Origin: Paraplanobispora siamensis
GTDB lineage: Bacteria; Actinomycetota; Actinomycetes; Streptosporangiales; Streptosporangiaceae
Direction of reading: 5' to 3'
Length of the DNA: 64,000 nt
Assembly (NCBI RefSeq): GCF_016863175.1
Contig: NZ_BOOJ01000009.1
Span: 51,691 to 115,690 of the forward strand
Position 1 is the stretch's first letter, and each line of letters begins with the position of its first letter. Shown here one piece after another: positions 18,986 to 28,152 of this stretch. A model generated the notes under the pieces. The model saw only the letters and a list, made by a program, of their open reading frames with translations. It was not told where the DNA came from and did no database searches. The translations under genes were made by a program, and so were the position numbers.

Positions 18986-19990
18986 ATGTCTCGTAGCACT
19001 CGCGCGACCGGCGCCCTCGGCGCCTGCGCGATAGTCGCCACGATCGCCCTCGCCGGTTGCGGCGGGGGAGGCGGCACCGCCGGCCAGGCGGACGCGATCA
19101 AAGTGGGCCTCATCACCAAGACCGAGACCAACCCCTTCTTCGTCAAGATGAAGATCGGCGCCGAGGCCGCCGCCAAGGCCGAGGGCGCGGAGCTGATGAC
19201 CGCCGCGGGCAAGTTCGACGGCGACAACGCCAGCCAGATCACCGCGATCGAGAACATGGTCGCCGCCGGGGTGAAGGGCATCCTCATCACGCCCAGCGAC
19301 TCCAAGGCGATCGTGCCCGCCGTGCAGAAGGCGCGTTCGGCCGGCGTCCTGGTCATCGCGCTGGACAGCCCGACCGAGCCGCAGGAGGCCACCGACGCGC
19401 TGTTCGCCACGGACAACTTCAAGGCCGGCGAGCTCATCGGCCAGTACGCCAAGGCCACGATGGCCGGCAAGCCCGCCAAGATCGCGACCCTCGACCTCGC
19501 TCCCGGCATCGCGGTGGGGCAGCTGCGCCACGACGGCTTCCTCAAGGGCTTCGGCATCCAAGAGGGCGACCCGTCCGTGGTCTGCTCCCAGGACACCGGC
19601 GGCGACCAGTCCAAGGGACAGACCGCGATGGAGAACTGCCTGCAGAAGGCCCCCGACATCAACCTCGTCTACACCATCAACGAGCCCGCCGCCCTGGGCG
19701 CCTACACCGCGCTGAAGGCCAAGGGCCGCGAGAAGGACGTGCTCATCGTCTCGGTCGACGGCGGCTGCGTCGGCACCAAGGCCGTGCAGAGCGGCCAGAT
19801 CGCCGCCACCTCCCAGCAGTACCCGCTGAAGATGGCCGAGCAGGGCGTCAAGGCCGTCGTCGACTACGGCAAGAACGGCACCAAGGTCTCCGGCTACACC
19901 GACACCGGCGTCACCCTGATCACCGACAAGCCCGCCGGCGGCGTCGAGGCCAAGGACACCGCGTTCGGCCTGCAGAACTGCTGGGGGTGA
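18986..19990 (+). CDS. Sugar ABC transporter substrate-binding lipoprotein (fructose/ribose type)
   Basis: A 334-residue periplasmic-binding-protein-like protein. The signal peptide ends in a lipobox (IALAGC). The mature part has the type I PBP pattern: [40 protein letters not shown], and [19 protein letters not shown] 18986 follows AGGAGTCAT. It is the first gene of a three-gene transporter operon directly downstream of the palindromic operator. Confidence 0.92.
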   Translation: MSRSTRATGALGACAIVATIALAGCGGGGGTAGQADAIKVGLITKTETNPFFVKMKIGAEAAAKAEGAELMTAAGKFDGDNASQITAIENMVAAGVKGILITPSDSKAIVPAVQKARSAGVLVIALDSPTEPQEATDALFATDNFKAGELIGQYAKATMAGKPAKIATLDLAPGIAVGQLRHDGFLKGFGIQEGDPSVVCSQDTGGDQSKGQTAMENCLQKAPDINLVYTINEPAALGAYTALKAKGREKDVLIVSVDGGCVGTKAVQSGQIAATSQQYPLKMAEQGVKAVVDYGKNGTKVSGYTDTGVTLITDKPAGGVEAKDTAFGLQNCWG

Positions 19991-19992
19991 AC

Positions 19993-20994
19993 ATGACCGC
20001 GACGATGACCCCTCCCAAGCCGCCCGAGGCGGCCGAGCCCTCGCCGGCCCGCCGGCTGCTGAGCACGCCGACGGTGGGACCGCTGGCGGCCCTGCTGCTC
20101 GCCTGCGTCTTCTTCTCCTTCAACAGCGACCAGTTCCTCACCGGCGGGAACTTCTCGCTGATCATCCAGCAGGTGATGGTGGTCGGCACGCTGGCCATCG
20201 GCCAGACGCTGATCATCCTCACCGCCGGGATCGACCTGTCCAACGGCGCCATCATGGCCTTCGGCGGCATCCTGATGGCCAAGCTGGCCGCCGAGGGCAC
20301 CGTGCCCCCGCTGGTCGCGATCGCGCTCGGCCTGCTGGTGTGCGCGGGGTTCGGCGCGGCCAACGGGCTGCTGGTCACGCTCGTCCCGCTGCCGCCGTTC
20401 ATCGTCACGCTGGGCATGCTCAACGTGGCCTTCGCGCTGACCCACATCTACTCGCAGGACCAGACGGTCACCAACCTGCCGGCGCCGCTGACCGCGCTGG
20501 GCGAGACCTTCGCCATCGGTGACACCCGGGTGACGTACGGCTCGCTGCTGACGATCCTGCTGTTCCTGCTGTTCGCCTACCTGCTCGGCCAGACGGCCTG
20601 GGGCAAGCACGTCTACGCCCTGGGCAACAGCCCCGAGGTGGCCAGGCTCACCGGCATCAGGACCGGCCGGCTCACCGTCGGCGTCTACACGACCGCCGGG
20701 TTCGTGTACGGCATCGCCGCGCTGCTGCTGGTCTCCCGGACCGGCGTCGGCGACCCGCAGGCCGGGCAGACCGACAACCTCGACAGCATCACCGCCGTGG
20801 TGCTGGGCGGCACCAGCCTGTTCGGTGGCCGGGGACTGGTGATCGGCACCCTGATCGGCGCGCTCATCGTGGGCGTCTTCCGGAACGGCCTGCAGCTCAT
20901 GGGGGTGGCCTCGATCTACCAGACCCTGATCACCGGAATCCTGGTCATCCTCGCCGTCACCGTGGACCAGCTCTCCCGCAGGAGGATCCGATGA
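19993..20994 (+). CDS. Sugar ABC transporter permease (RbsC/FrcC type)
   Basis: A 333-residue permease starting 3 nt after the binding-protein stop. It has about ten hydrophobic segments and the family sequences LIILTAGIDLSNGAIMAFGG, VLGGTSLFGGRG and the GNSPEVARLTGI loop. It forms the membrane channel for the sugar. The ATPase gene overlaps its end by ATGA. Confidence 0.93.
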   Translation: MTATMTPPKPPEAAEPSPARRLLSTPTVGPLAALLLACVFFSFNSDQFLTGGNFSLIIQQVMVVGTLAIGQTLIILTAGIDLSNGAIMAFGGILMAKLAAEGTVPPLVAIALGLLVCAGFGAANGLLVTLVPLPPFIVTLGMLNVAFALTHIYSQDQTVTNLPAPLTALGETFAIGDTRVTYGSLLTILLFLLFAYLLGQTAWGKHVYALGNSPEVARLTGIRTGRLTVGVYTTAGFVYGIAALLLVSRTGVGDPQAGQTDNLDSITAVVLGGTSLFGGRGLVIGTLIGALIVGVFRNGLQLMGVASIYQTLITGILVILAVTVDQLSRRRIR

Positions 20995-21848
20995 CCGACT
21001 CTCCCTCCGCCCCGGTCCCGCCCGCCGGGACCGCGCAGACCCCGGTGCTGCAGGCCCGCGGCCTGGTCAAGCGCTACGGCCACGTGACGGCGCTCGACGG
21101 CGCCGACTTCGACCTGATGGCGGGCGAGGTGCTCGCCGTCATCGGCGACAACGGCGCGGGCAAGACGAGCCTGATCAAGGCCCTGACGGGGGCGCTCCAG
21201 CCCGACGAGGGCGAGATCATGCTGGACGGCAGGCCGGTGCGCTTCCGCGACCCCCTCGACGCCCGCAGGAACGGCATCGAGACCGTCTACCAGGACCTGG
21301 CGGTGGCGGCCTCGCTCGACATCGCCAGCAACATGTTCCTCGGCCGCGAGGCGCGCCGGCCCGGTTTCCTCGGCCGCGTCTTCCGCCTGCTCGACCACCG
21401 GCGGATGCGCGAGGAGTCGGCCCGGCACATGGCCGAGCTCAAGATCGGCCTGCGGTCCCTGACCCAGCCGGTGGAGTCGCTGTCCGGAGGTCAGCGCCAG
21501 GGCGTGGCGGTGGCGCGGGCGGTGGCCTGGGCCCGGCACGTGGTGGTCATGGACGAGCCGACCGCGGCGCTGGGCGTCAAGGAGTCCGGGCAGGTGCTCG
21601 ACATGATCCGCAGGGTCCGCGACCGGGGCCTGCCGGTGGTGCTGATCAGCCACAACATGCCGCACGTGTTCGAGATCGCCGACCGGATCCACGTGCAGCG
21701 GCTCGGCCGCCGCGTCGCCCAGATCAAGCCCGGCGAGCACAGCATGGCCGAGGTCGTCGCGATCATGACGGGCGCGCTGCGGCTGGACGCCGACGAGCAG
21801 GCCGTGGTGGCCGACAAGGAGGCGGCCCGGGCGATCGGCCTCACGTGA
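20991..21848 (+). CDS. Sugar ABC transporter ATP-binding protein, single-domain (FrcA type)
   Basis: A 285-residue ATPase with one nucleotide-binding domain, unlike the two-domain RbsA but like rhizobial FrcA. Walker A is GDNGAGKTS, the signature is LSGGQRQG, Walker B is VVVMDEPTAAL and the H-loop is ISHNM. It starts inside the permease stop codon. The stop codon lies inside a 21-bp sequence repeated 30 bp later, which supplies a second in-frame stop. Confidence 0.92.
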   Translation: MTDSPSAPVPPAGTAQTPVLQARGLVKRYGHVTALDGADFDLMAGEVLAVIGDNGAGKTSLIKALTGALQPDEGEIMLDGRPVRFRDPLDARRNGIETVYQDLAVAASLDIASNMFLGREARRPGFLGRVFRLLDHRRMREESARHMAELKIGLRSLTQPVESLSGGQRQGVAVARAVAWARHVVVMDEPTAALGVKESGQVLDMIRRVRDRGLPVVLISHNMPHVFEIADRIHVQRLGRRVAQIKPGEHSMAEVVAIMTGALRLDADEQAVVADKEAARAIGLT

Positions 21849-21953
21849 CCCCCGGCGCGGGCGGCCGGCCTCACGTGACCCCCGGCCGGGGCGGCCGCTC
21901 CATCCCGCTCCCCGGCCCGGGGTGGTCGCTCCATCCCGCTCCCCGGCCCGGGG
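21836..21953. repeat. Two tandem duplications at and after the end of the sugar ATPase gene
   Basis: A 21-bp sequence containing CCTCACGTGACCCCCGG is present at 21836-21856 and 21866-21886 (period 30). It spans the stop TGA at 21846-21848 and repeats it in frame at 21876. A different 27-bp sequence is at 21896-21922 and 21927-21953 (period 31). The remaining interval to the LacI gene at 22136 shows no other feature. Confidence 0.95.
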
Positions 21954-22135
21954 GCCCGTCCCGCCCGTTCCCCGGGTGGCGTACCCGGCGCTCCCGTACC
22001 CGGTCCGGCGGCCCGCCCGGGTCGCCCGACCGGGGCGGAGACCCCCGCCGGCCAGGTGCGGGGCCGTACCGGAGAAGAACGATCACGGTTTAGCCTGTTC
22101 CCGACCGAGCGGCTCCGACGAGAAAACGGTGGTCC

Positions 22136-23149
22136 ATGTCCAAGGTTCGCCGCGCGACCATGAGTGACGTGGCCCGGGAGGTCGGCGTCACGGCCAAGAC
22201 CGTCTCCCGCGTGGTCAACGACGACGGCCCGGTGGCGGCCGAGACCCGTGCGCGCATCCTGGAGGCCATGGGCAAGCTCGGCTTCCAGCCGAACCTCATG
22301 GCGCGGAACATGCGGGTCGGCGCGCGCGACTCCACGGTGGGGCTGGTCATCCCGGACATGGGGAACCCCTTCTTCGGCACGGTGGCCGGCGGGGTCGAGA
22401 ACGCGGTGCGGGCCCGCGGGCTGACCCTCATCGTGGGCTCCTCGGAGGAGACCGCCGAGCGGGAGCGCTCGCTGATCTCCACCTTCCTGGCCCGGCGGGT
22501 CACCGCCCTCCTCATCGTGCCCTCCGCCGGCGGCGATCACCGCCCGCTGCGGGCCGAGCGGGCCGCGGGCCTGCCCATCGTCTTCCTGGACCGCCTGGCC
22601 GGCGGCCTGACCGCGGACTCCGTGGTCAGCTCCAACCGGGAGGGGGCGCGCGCCGGGGTCGCGCAGCTGATCCGCCACGGGCATCGCAGGATCGCCTTCA
22701 TCGGCGACCACCCCGCCCTGTACACGCGGCGTGAGCGCTTCCAGGGCTACCGCGACGCGCTGGCCGAGGCGGGCATCCCCTTCGACCGGGACCTGGTGGA
22801 GATCGGCCACGACCACGAGGCAGCGGCGGCCGCCGTGACCCGGCTGCTCGACGGGCGGGAACCGGCCACGGCCGTCTTCGCGGCCAACAACTTCGCCTCG
22901 ACCGGCGTCATCCTCGGCCTGGCCAGGCTCGGCCGCCGGGACGTGGCCGTGGTCGGCTTCGACGACCTCCCGCTGGCCGAGGTGCTCGAGCCCGCGCTGA
23001 CCGTGGTGGCCCAGGACCCCGCGGCCATGGGCCGGGCCGCGGCGGAGCTGATGATGGCCCGCCTGGACGGCGAGCGCTCCAAGGCCAGGACCGTCGTGAT
23101 CCCGACCCGCCTGATCGCCCGCGGATCGGGGGAGATCCCGCCTCCCTGA
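22136..23149 (+). CDS. LacI-family transcriptional repressor
   Basis: A 337-residue regulator. The N-terminal helix-turn-helix and hinge are intact (TMSDVAREVGVTAKTVSRVV, then QPNLMARNMR). The sugar-binding domain includes VGLVIPDMGNPFFG and VVGFDDLPLAEVLEPALTVV. It is the natural candidate to bind the double palindrome at 18920 and repress both the transporter operon and the divergent kinase until the sugar is present. No copy of that palindrome precedes its own gene, so autoregulation is not evident. Confidence 0.92.
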   Translation: MSKVRRATMSDVAREVGVTAKTVSRVVNDDGPVAAETRARILEAMGKLGFQPNLMARNMRVGARDSTVGLVIPDMGNPFFGTVAGGVENAVRARGLTLIVGSSEETAERERSLISTFLARRVTALLIVPSAGGDHRPLRAERAAGLPIVFLDRLAGGLTADSVVSSNREGARAGVAQLIRHGHRRIAFIGDHPALYTRRERFQGYRDALAEAGIPFDRDLVEIGHDHEAAAAAVTRLLDGREPATAVFAANNFASTGVILGLARLGRRDVAVVGFDDLPLAEVLEPALTVVAQDPAAMGRAAAELMMARLDGERSKARTVVIPTRLIARGSGEIPPP

Positions 23150-23156
23150 ACGGTCG

Positions 23157-23191
23157 GGCGGGCCCCGTGAGGGGGAGGGACGGGGCCCGCC
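23157..23191. terminator. Bidirectional hairpin between the LacI and GH19 genes
   Basis: Arms GGCGGGCCCCGT (23157-23168) and ACGGGGCCCGCC (23180-23191) give a perfect 12-bp stem with an 11-nt loop between convergent genes. The second part of the interval (to 23300) is GC-rich with no further element seen. Confidence 0.75.
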
Positions 23192-23300
23192 GGCTTTCGG
23201 CAGGGGGTGAGCGGGCCCCGTCCCGGCGGGCGGGACCGTCCGCGGTGATCGCGGTGACCGGGTCCCGCCCGGGGGAGACGCGCGGAGGCGACGCGCGCGG

Positions 23301-24401
23301 TCAGCAGCTCAGGTTGCCGCCGGGGGTGGTGCCCAGGATCTGGACGAACTTCTGGTAGGAGGCGACCCGGCTCTGCACCTGGGCGGGGTTGCGGCCGTTG
23401 CACTCCAGGCTGCCGTTGATGCTGCGGATCGTCTCACCGAAGCCGCGGCCGTTGACCATCGCGTTGTGCGGGGTCATCGTGCCCGGGCCGCTCTGGGTGT
23501 TCCAGTACCACAGGGCGGTCTTCCAGGCCACCGCGGCGTCGGTCTGCACCAGGTTCGGGTTGTTGAGCAGGTTGATGCCGAGCGCGTCGCCCGCCGCCTT
23601 GTAGTTGAAGTTCCAGCTCAGCTGGATCGGGCCGCGGCCGTAGTAGGCCGACTGCCCGGCGGGGCAGCCGTACGACTGGCTCCGGTCGCAGTAGTGCGAG
23701 TAGTTCGCGGTGTTCTGCTCCACCACGTGGACCAGGCCGCCGGTCTCGTGGTTGACGTTGGCCAGGAACGCGGCGGCCTCCTGCTTCCTGACGGTGTCGC
23801 TGCCCGTCTTGGCGAAGCCGGGGTAGGCGCTCAGCGCCGCGGTCAGGCCCTTGTAGGTGTAGAAGGAGTTCCGGTTCGGGAACATCTGGTTGAACTGCGC
23901 CTCGCTGACCACGAAGCCCGAGGGGGCCGGGTCGGTGGGCGGCGGGGTCGTGGGAGCCGGGGTGCTGCCGTTGCAGGCGTACGGCTCCCAGTACCACGTG
24001 CTGATGACCGGGTCGTAGCCCGGGTTGTCGTGTTCGGCGCGGTAGAGCTTGCCGTCGGTGTACCTGACGATGGCGCCGGTGGCGTAGAACTTGCCCGCGA
24101 CCCAGTTCGGGTGGGAGCAGCCGGTGGAGGGGGCCGGGGCCGGGGTCGTCGACCCGCCGCAGGCGCCCTTGTCCGCCCAGACGCCGGAGCCCGAGGCGCC
24201 GGGCGTCTCGTTCTGGGTCCACCACTTGGCCGACCAGTTGCGGCCCTTGTAGGAGACGCTCGCGCCGCCCTGGTACGCCTTCGTGGAACTCCAGGCGGTC
24301 GCGCAGTCGGCCGCCGACGCCGCCGACGCCGGTATGACGGCCGCCAGCGCGCCCGTCACCGCTACACCCGCGAGAGACGCAAGGATGCGCTGCCTCGACA
24401 C
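23301..24401 (-). CDS. Secreted GH19 chitinase with two chitin-binding modules
   Basis: A 366-residue exported enzyme. GTG 24401 follows GAGGAG by 7 nt; longer starts lack a ribosome site. A signal peptide covers about residues 1-32. Two CBM5/12-type modules follow, near 33-82 (AWSSTKAYQGGASVSYKGRNW) and 95-143 (NWVAGKFYATGAIVRY), each rich in Trp and Tyr. After a Pro/Thr linker comes the GH19 lysozyme-like domain, with catalytic Glu219 and Glu228 in VNHETGGLVHVVEQN and the YYGRGPIQLSWNFNY loop. It hydrolyses chitin outside the cell by inversion. Confidence 0.95.
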   Translation of the reverse strand: MSRQRILASLAGVAVTGALAAVIPASAASAADCATAWSSTKAYQGGASVSYKGRNWSAKWWTQNETPGASGSGVWADKGACGGSTTPAPAPSTGCSHPNWVAGKFYATGAIVRYTDGKLYRAEHDNPGYDPVISTWYWEPYACNGSTPAPTTPPPTDPAPSGFVVSEAQFNQMFPNRNSFYTYKGLTAALSAYPGFAKTGSDTVRKQEAAAFLANVNHETGGLVHVVEQNTANYSHYCDRSQSYGCPAGQSAYYGRGPIQLSWNFNYKAAGDALGINLLNNPNLVQTDAAVAWKTALWYWNTQSGPGTMTPHNAMVNGRGFGETIRSINGSLECNGRNPAQVQSRVASYQKFVQILGTTPGGNLSC

Positions 24402-24489
24402 TCGATCACTCCTCTGTGCGGCACGAATGGCCGGGGAAGGGGGGAAACCGTACGGTCGAGATGCTGGCAGGGGCGGGCTTAACACCGCC

Positions 24490-27213
24490 TTAAGTGATCC
24501 TTTGGCTCTCCATATCGCTCGCCGGGGCGGGGTCCTGTGAGCCGGTCTCCACGGTGACCGCGCCGGAGGAGCCGTCCACGGTGACCTCCTGACCGGTGGT
24601 GATGTGCTCGGTCGCGCGGGCCACGCCGACCACCGCCGGGATGCCGTACTCGCGGGCGACCACCGCGCCGTGGGAGTTGGCCCCGCCCATCTCCATCACC
24701 AGGCCGCCCGCGGTGAGGAACAGCGGGGTCCAGCCGGGGTCGGTGGAGGGGCAGACCAGGATCTCCCCGGGCTCCAGGTGCGCGCCGACCGGGTCGAGGA
24801 CCACCCGGGCGCGCCCGGTCACGGTCCCGGCCGAGGCGGGGGTACCGGTCATGGCCCCGTCCGCCGCGACCGGGGCGGCCACGGCCTCGGGCTCGGTGCC
24901 GTCCGACAGGATGACCCGCGGCACGTGCCTGCGGCGTCCCTCCCGCTGGTACTCCTCGCGCCGTCCGGCGACGAGCGCGCGCAGCCCGGCGGGCGGGGAG
25001 GTCAGCGCGTCGCGGACCTCGCGCGTGGTCAGGAAGAAGACGTCGTCGGGGGAGTCGACCAGGTCGCGGGCGGCCAGCTCGGCGCCGATGATCCTCAGTT
25101 CGGCGCGCATCGCGGCGAGGGCCGTGACCATGAGGAACTTGGGCAGCTCGCGCAGGCCCGTCAGGGACCGGGCGCGGCCGAGGGCGAAGCGGACCACCCG
25201 CCCGCGCAGCCCGCCCACGCGGGCGGCCAGGGCGGCGGCGGTCGTGACCGCCTCCCGGGCCCCCTTGGCGAACAGGGCGTCCGGCGCCAGGTCCGGATCG
25301 TCCAGGCGCAGATAGTTGGCCAGCACACCGATGACGTGGGTCGGGTCCTCCGACCACCGGGGCACCCCGAGGTCGATCTCCGCGACCGCCCGCGCGCCGT
25401 ACACGCCCAGGAACTCCCGCAGGCCCTCGTCCACCGCGGCCGGCAGCGTCCCGGCGTGGAACCGCTCGGCGAGCTCGGCGGCGGGGGTCTCCAGCAGCAG
25501 CGCCGCGGCCTTGTCGTCCTCGCGCACGCGGGTGGCCAGGCGCCACAGCGCCAGGTCCATCTCGGTGGTCACGTTGTGCGGGATCCCGCGCAGGACGCCG
25601 GCCAGCTCGCCGGGCCGCGCCCGGTCGCCCAGCAGGCGCCAGGCCAGGCCGAGCATGGCGAACCCGGCCCCCGCGCCCGGCAGGATCGTCGGGACGAGCG
25701 GGAAGAGCTCGGTGGACAGCAGCCGCTCGACGCGGTCGAGCCGCTGGACCGGGGTGGCCTCGCGCGGGGAGGCGAGTTTCGCCCGCAGGACCGCCTCCGT
25801 CCGCTCTGCCCGCCGGTGCGCCGACTCCGGCCGTATCAGGGCCTGTACGGCGCGCGGAGGGATGCGGTAGCGCCTGCCGAGCCGGGCGGCCCGGCGCAGG
25901 GCGGGGCGCCGGGAACGGTGGAGCATGCCGAAACGGGGGTCGCGCGACAGCTCCCGCAGGATCACCGCCGACCTGGCCTCCATCACGTCCAGCACCCGGG
26001 GGAAGAACGCCAGCCCCGTCCGGCTGCGCACCACCCCGGTGACGTCGAAGAACATCCGTCCGCCCGCCTCGGCGAACTGCGGGGCCCCGGCCCGCCGGTC
26101 GGCCACCGGGACGCCGGAGTACAGCTCGGCCGCCGAGGCCGACATCAGCCGGAAGGCCTGCATGCCCATCGGGGTCAGCGGCTGGTAGACCCCCTGCGCC
26201 ACGCTCATGCAGAAGTAGGCGCGCGTGCCGTCGGCGGCCTGCGAGTCGGAGTGCCGGGGGATCGGGAAGAGCGTGGTGATCGGGCGGGACTGGGTGAGCC
26301 ACAGGACGCCCTCGTCGTCGACGGCCCACTCGGTGTCCTGCGGCGCCCCGTAGTGGTCCTCGACCCGGCCGGCCAGCGCGGCCAGCGCCCTGATCCGGTC
26401 GTCGGTCAGGCACGCGCCCTCCGCCGTGTTCTCCGACGGGGTCTCGACGTGCTCCACGCCACCCCCCTCGACGGGCCGTACGGCCAGCCGCTTGTCGCCC
26501 AGACGCCGCTCGGTGATCTCCAGGGTCGCGATGTCCACCACGAAGTGGTCGGGGTTGACCGCGCCCGAGACGACGGCCTCGCCGAGCCCGGGGCTGGCGT
26601 CGATCACCGCCTCGCGCCGCCGCCCGGTGACCGGGTTGGCGGTGAACATCACCCCGGCGACCTCCGCCCGCACCATCTCCTGGATCACCACGGCGAGCCG
26701 TACGGCGCGGTGGTCGATCCCGTTGGCGGCCCGATAGGCCACGGCCCGGTCGGTCCACAGCGAGGCCCAGCACCGCCGGACCGCCTCCAGCACCGCGTCC
26801 CGGCCGACGACGTTGAGGTAGGTGTCCTGCTGCCCGGCGAAGCTGGCGTGCGGCAGGTCCTCTGCGGTGGCCGAGGAGCGCACCGCGACGGGGCCGTGCG
26901 GCGCGCTGTCCCGCACGGCCGCGGCGACGTCGTCGGGCACCGGGGCGTCGAGCACGATGCCGCGGGCGGTGGCGGCCAGCCGGTTGAGCGTCCGGGTGTC
27001 GGTGGGGGAGGTCACCTGCAGGGCGTCGAAGACCGCCTCGAGCCCGGCCGCCCGCTCGGTGACCCTCCGGTAGGCCTCGGTGGTCACGCACAGGCCCGGC
27101 GGGACCGGCAGCCCGGCGGCGGTGAGCACGCCCAGGTTGGCGGCCTTCCCGCCGACCAGCGGCAGCATCCCGGCATCGATGTCGCGGAAGTCGAGGATCA
27201 GTGGAGCATTCAT
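24490..27213 (-). CDS. rph: PEP-utilising ATP-grasp phosphotransferase, rifampin-phosphotransferase-like
   Basis: A 907-residue enzyme in the order ATP-grasp, middle domain, swivelling His domain. The N-terminus (LVGGKAANLGVLTAAGLPVP, then VAVRSSATAEDLPHASFAGQ and QEMVRAEVAGVMFTANPVTG) is the PEP-synthase-type ATP-binding half. It closes with LTQSRPITTLFP. The C-terminal phospho-His is about His848 in GGANSHGAVVAREYGIPAV. The domain order and length match rifampin phosphotransferases, which phosphorylate and inactivate rifamycins using ATP. However, no 19-bp rifampin-associated element is visible upstream. A rifamycin-independent phosphotransferase of the same fold is possible. A regulator gene sits directly upstream. 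Confidence 0.8.
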   Translation of the reverse strand: MNAPLILDFRDIDAGMLPLVGGKAANLGVLTAAGLPVPPGLCVTTEAYRRVTERAAGLEAVFDALQVTSPTDTRTLNRLAATARGIVLDAPVPDDVAAAVRDSAPHGPVAVRSSATAEDLPHASFAGQQDTYLNVVGRDAVLEAVRRCWASLWTDRAVAYRAANGIDHRAVRLAVVIQEMVRAEVAGVMFTANPVTGRRREAVIDASPGLGEAVVSGAVNPDHFVVDIATLEITERRLGDKRLAVRPVEGGGVEHVETPSENTAEGACLTDDRIRALAALAGRVEDHYGAPQDTEWAVDDEGVLWLTQSRPITTLFPIPRHSDSQAADGTRAYFCMSVAQGVYQPLTPMGMQAFRLMSASAAELYSGVPVADRRAGAPQFAEAGGRMFFDVTGVVRSRTGLAFFPRVLDVMEARSAVILRELSRDPRFGMLHRSRRPALRRAARLGRRYRIPPRAVQALIRPESAHRRAERTEAVLRAKLASPREATPVQRLDRVERLLSTELFPLVPTILPGAGAGFAMLGLAWRLLGDRARPGELAGVLRGIPHNVTTEMDLALWRLATRVREDDKAAALLLETPAAELAERFHAGTLPAAVDEGLREFLGVYGARAVAEIDLGVPRWSEDPTHVIGVLANYLRLDDPDLAPDALFAKGAREAVTTAAALAARVGGLRGRVVRFALGRARSLTGLRELPKFLMVTALAAMRAELRIIGAELAARDLVDSPDDVFFLTTREVRDALTSPPAGLRALVAGRREEYQREGRRRHVPRVILSDGTEPEAVAAPVAADGAMTGTPASAGTVTGRARVVLDPVGAHLEPGEILVCPSTDPGWTPLFLTAGGLVMEMGGANSHGAVVAREYGIPAVVGVARATEHITTGQEVTVDGSSGAVTVETGSQDPAPASDMESQRIT

Positions 27214-27317
27214 GGCATGCCTCCTTGGCTCGACGATAAGTCTCCTCTCATTAAATCAACAAGTGATGAAATAATCTCCCGGGAAGGGGTGTGGATCGCG
27301 TCACGGGACGGGTCGCG

Positions 27318-28058
27318 TCAGGCGGTGGGGCGCAGGCGTACGCAGCACAGGCCCGGGGCGGGGGCGAGGCGCGCGGTCAGGCCGTCGGCGCCCAGGCCCT
27401 GCAGGAGCCCGTCGAGCAGGTGCAGGTTCATCCCGCACACCAGCTCCGTGTGCTCCCTGGCCAGGACGTGGAAGGGGCAGTTGCGCAGCACGATCTCGCC
27501 GTCCTCGGCGCCGGGCTCGTAGCCGTGCGCTTCCAGGACCTCCAGCACGGCCTCCGGGCCGTCGGCGGCGCGCGTCGCCCGCTCGACTTCCTTGCGCTCC
27601 TCGCGTTCCCGGCCGAGCTCCCGGCCCAGCCGGAGAGCGTGCCGGTCCAGGACGGCACGGGGTGACTCGCCCGAGCGTTCGGCCTCCTGCACGGCTCCGG
27701 CCAGCAGCCGCCCCGCCAGGTCGTAGCGGCGCTCCGGTACGGAGACCTCGACGTCGCACGCCGCCCGCCGGTAGAGCTTGGCCGGTCTGCCGGCGCCCGG
27801 TCCGCTGCGGCCGGTGCGCCGCTCGAAGACGACGTCGAGCAGCGCGCACGCCGCGAGCCGCTCCAGGTGGAAGGCGGCGGTGGTGCGGGGCAGGTCCAGG
27901 GCCTCGGCCACCTCGTCGCGGCTCATCGGCTCGGGACTCGCCGCGACGAGGTCGTACACCTGGCGCCGCGTCGGCTCGTCGAGCGCGGCGACGGCGGAGA
28001 TCCGGGCGGCCCTGCGCCGTTCGTGCCCCTGCGCGATCTGCTGTGCGGGATCCTCCAT
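27318..28058 (-). CDS. Winged-helix regulator with C-terminal cysteine-containing domain (COG2345-like)
   Basis: A 246-residue regulator. The N-terminal winged helix (MSRDEVAEALDLPRTTAAFHLERL, about 45-70) is followed by a GRSGPGAGRPAKLYRR wing. The C-terminal domain has the conserved RNCPFHVLAREHTELVCGMN and LCCVRL segments; these cysteines resemble the Fe-S or metal ligands of SufR-like members. It lies just upstream of the phosphotransferase gene and divergent from DoxX and flavoprotein genes, so it may control all three. The ligand is not known. Confidence 0.8.
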   Translation of the reverse strand: MEDPAQQIAQGHERRRAARISAVAALDEPTRRQVYDLVAASPEPMSRDEVAEALDLPRTTAAFHLERLAACALLDVVFERRTGRSGPGAGRPAKLYRRAACDVEVSVPERRYDLAGRLLAGAVQEAERSGESPRAVLDRHALRLGRELGREREERKEVERATRAADGPEAVLEVLEAHGYEPGAEDGEIVLRNCPFHVLAREHTELVCGMNLHLLDGLLQGLGADGLTARLAPAPGLCCVRLRPTA

Positions 28059-28152
28059 GCCTCCATTCTATAGACAACACTCATTGACGAAATTGGGGAC
28101 GAGGTCTAGCGTTCTAGCTGAAGCGAATCCTGTTTTTAGAAGGAGGGGCGCC

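Noticed and set aside
24604..27522. A 972-codon plus-strand frame opposite the phosphotransferase gene
   Set aside because: His/Gly/Arg-rich shadow. The minus strand has every Rph-type motif.
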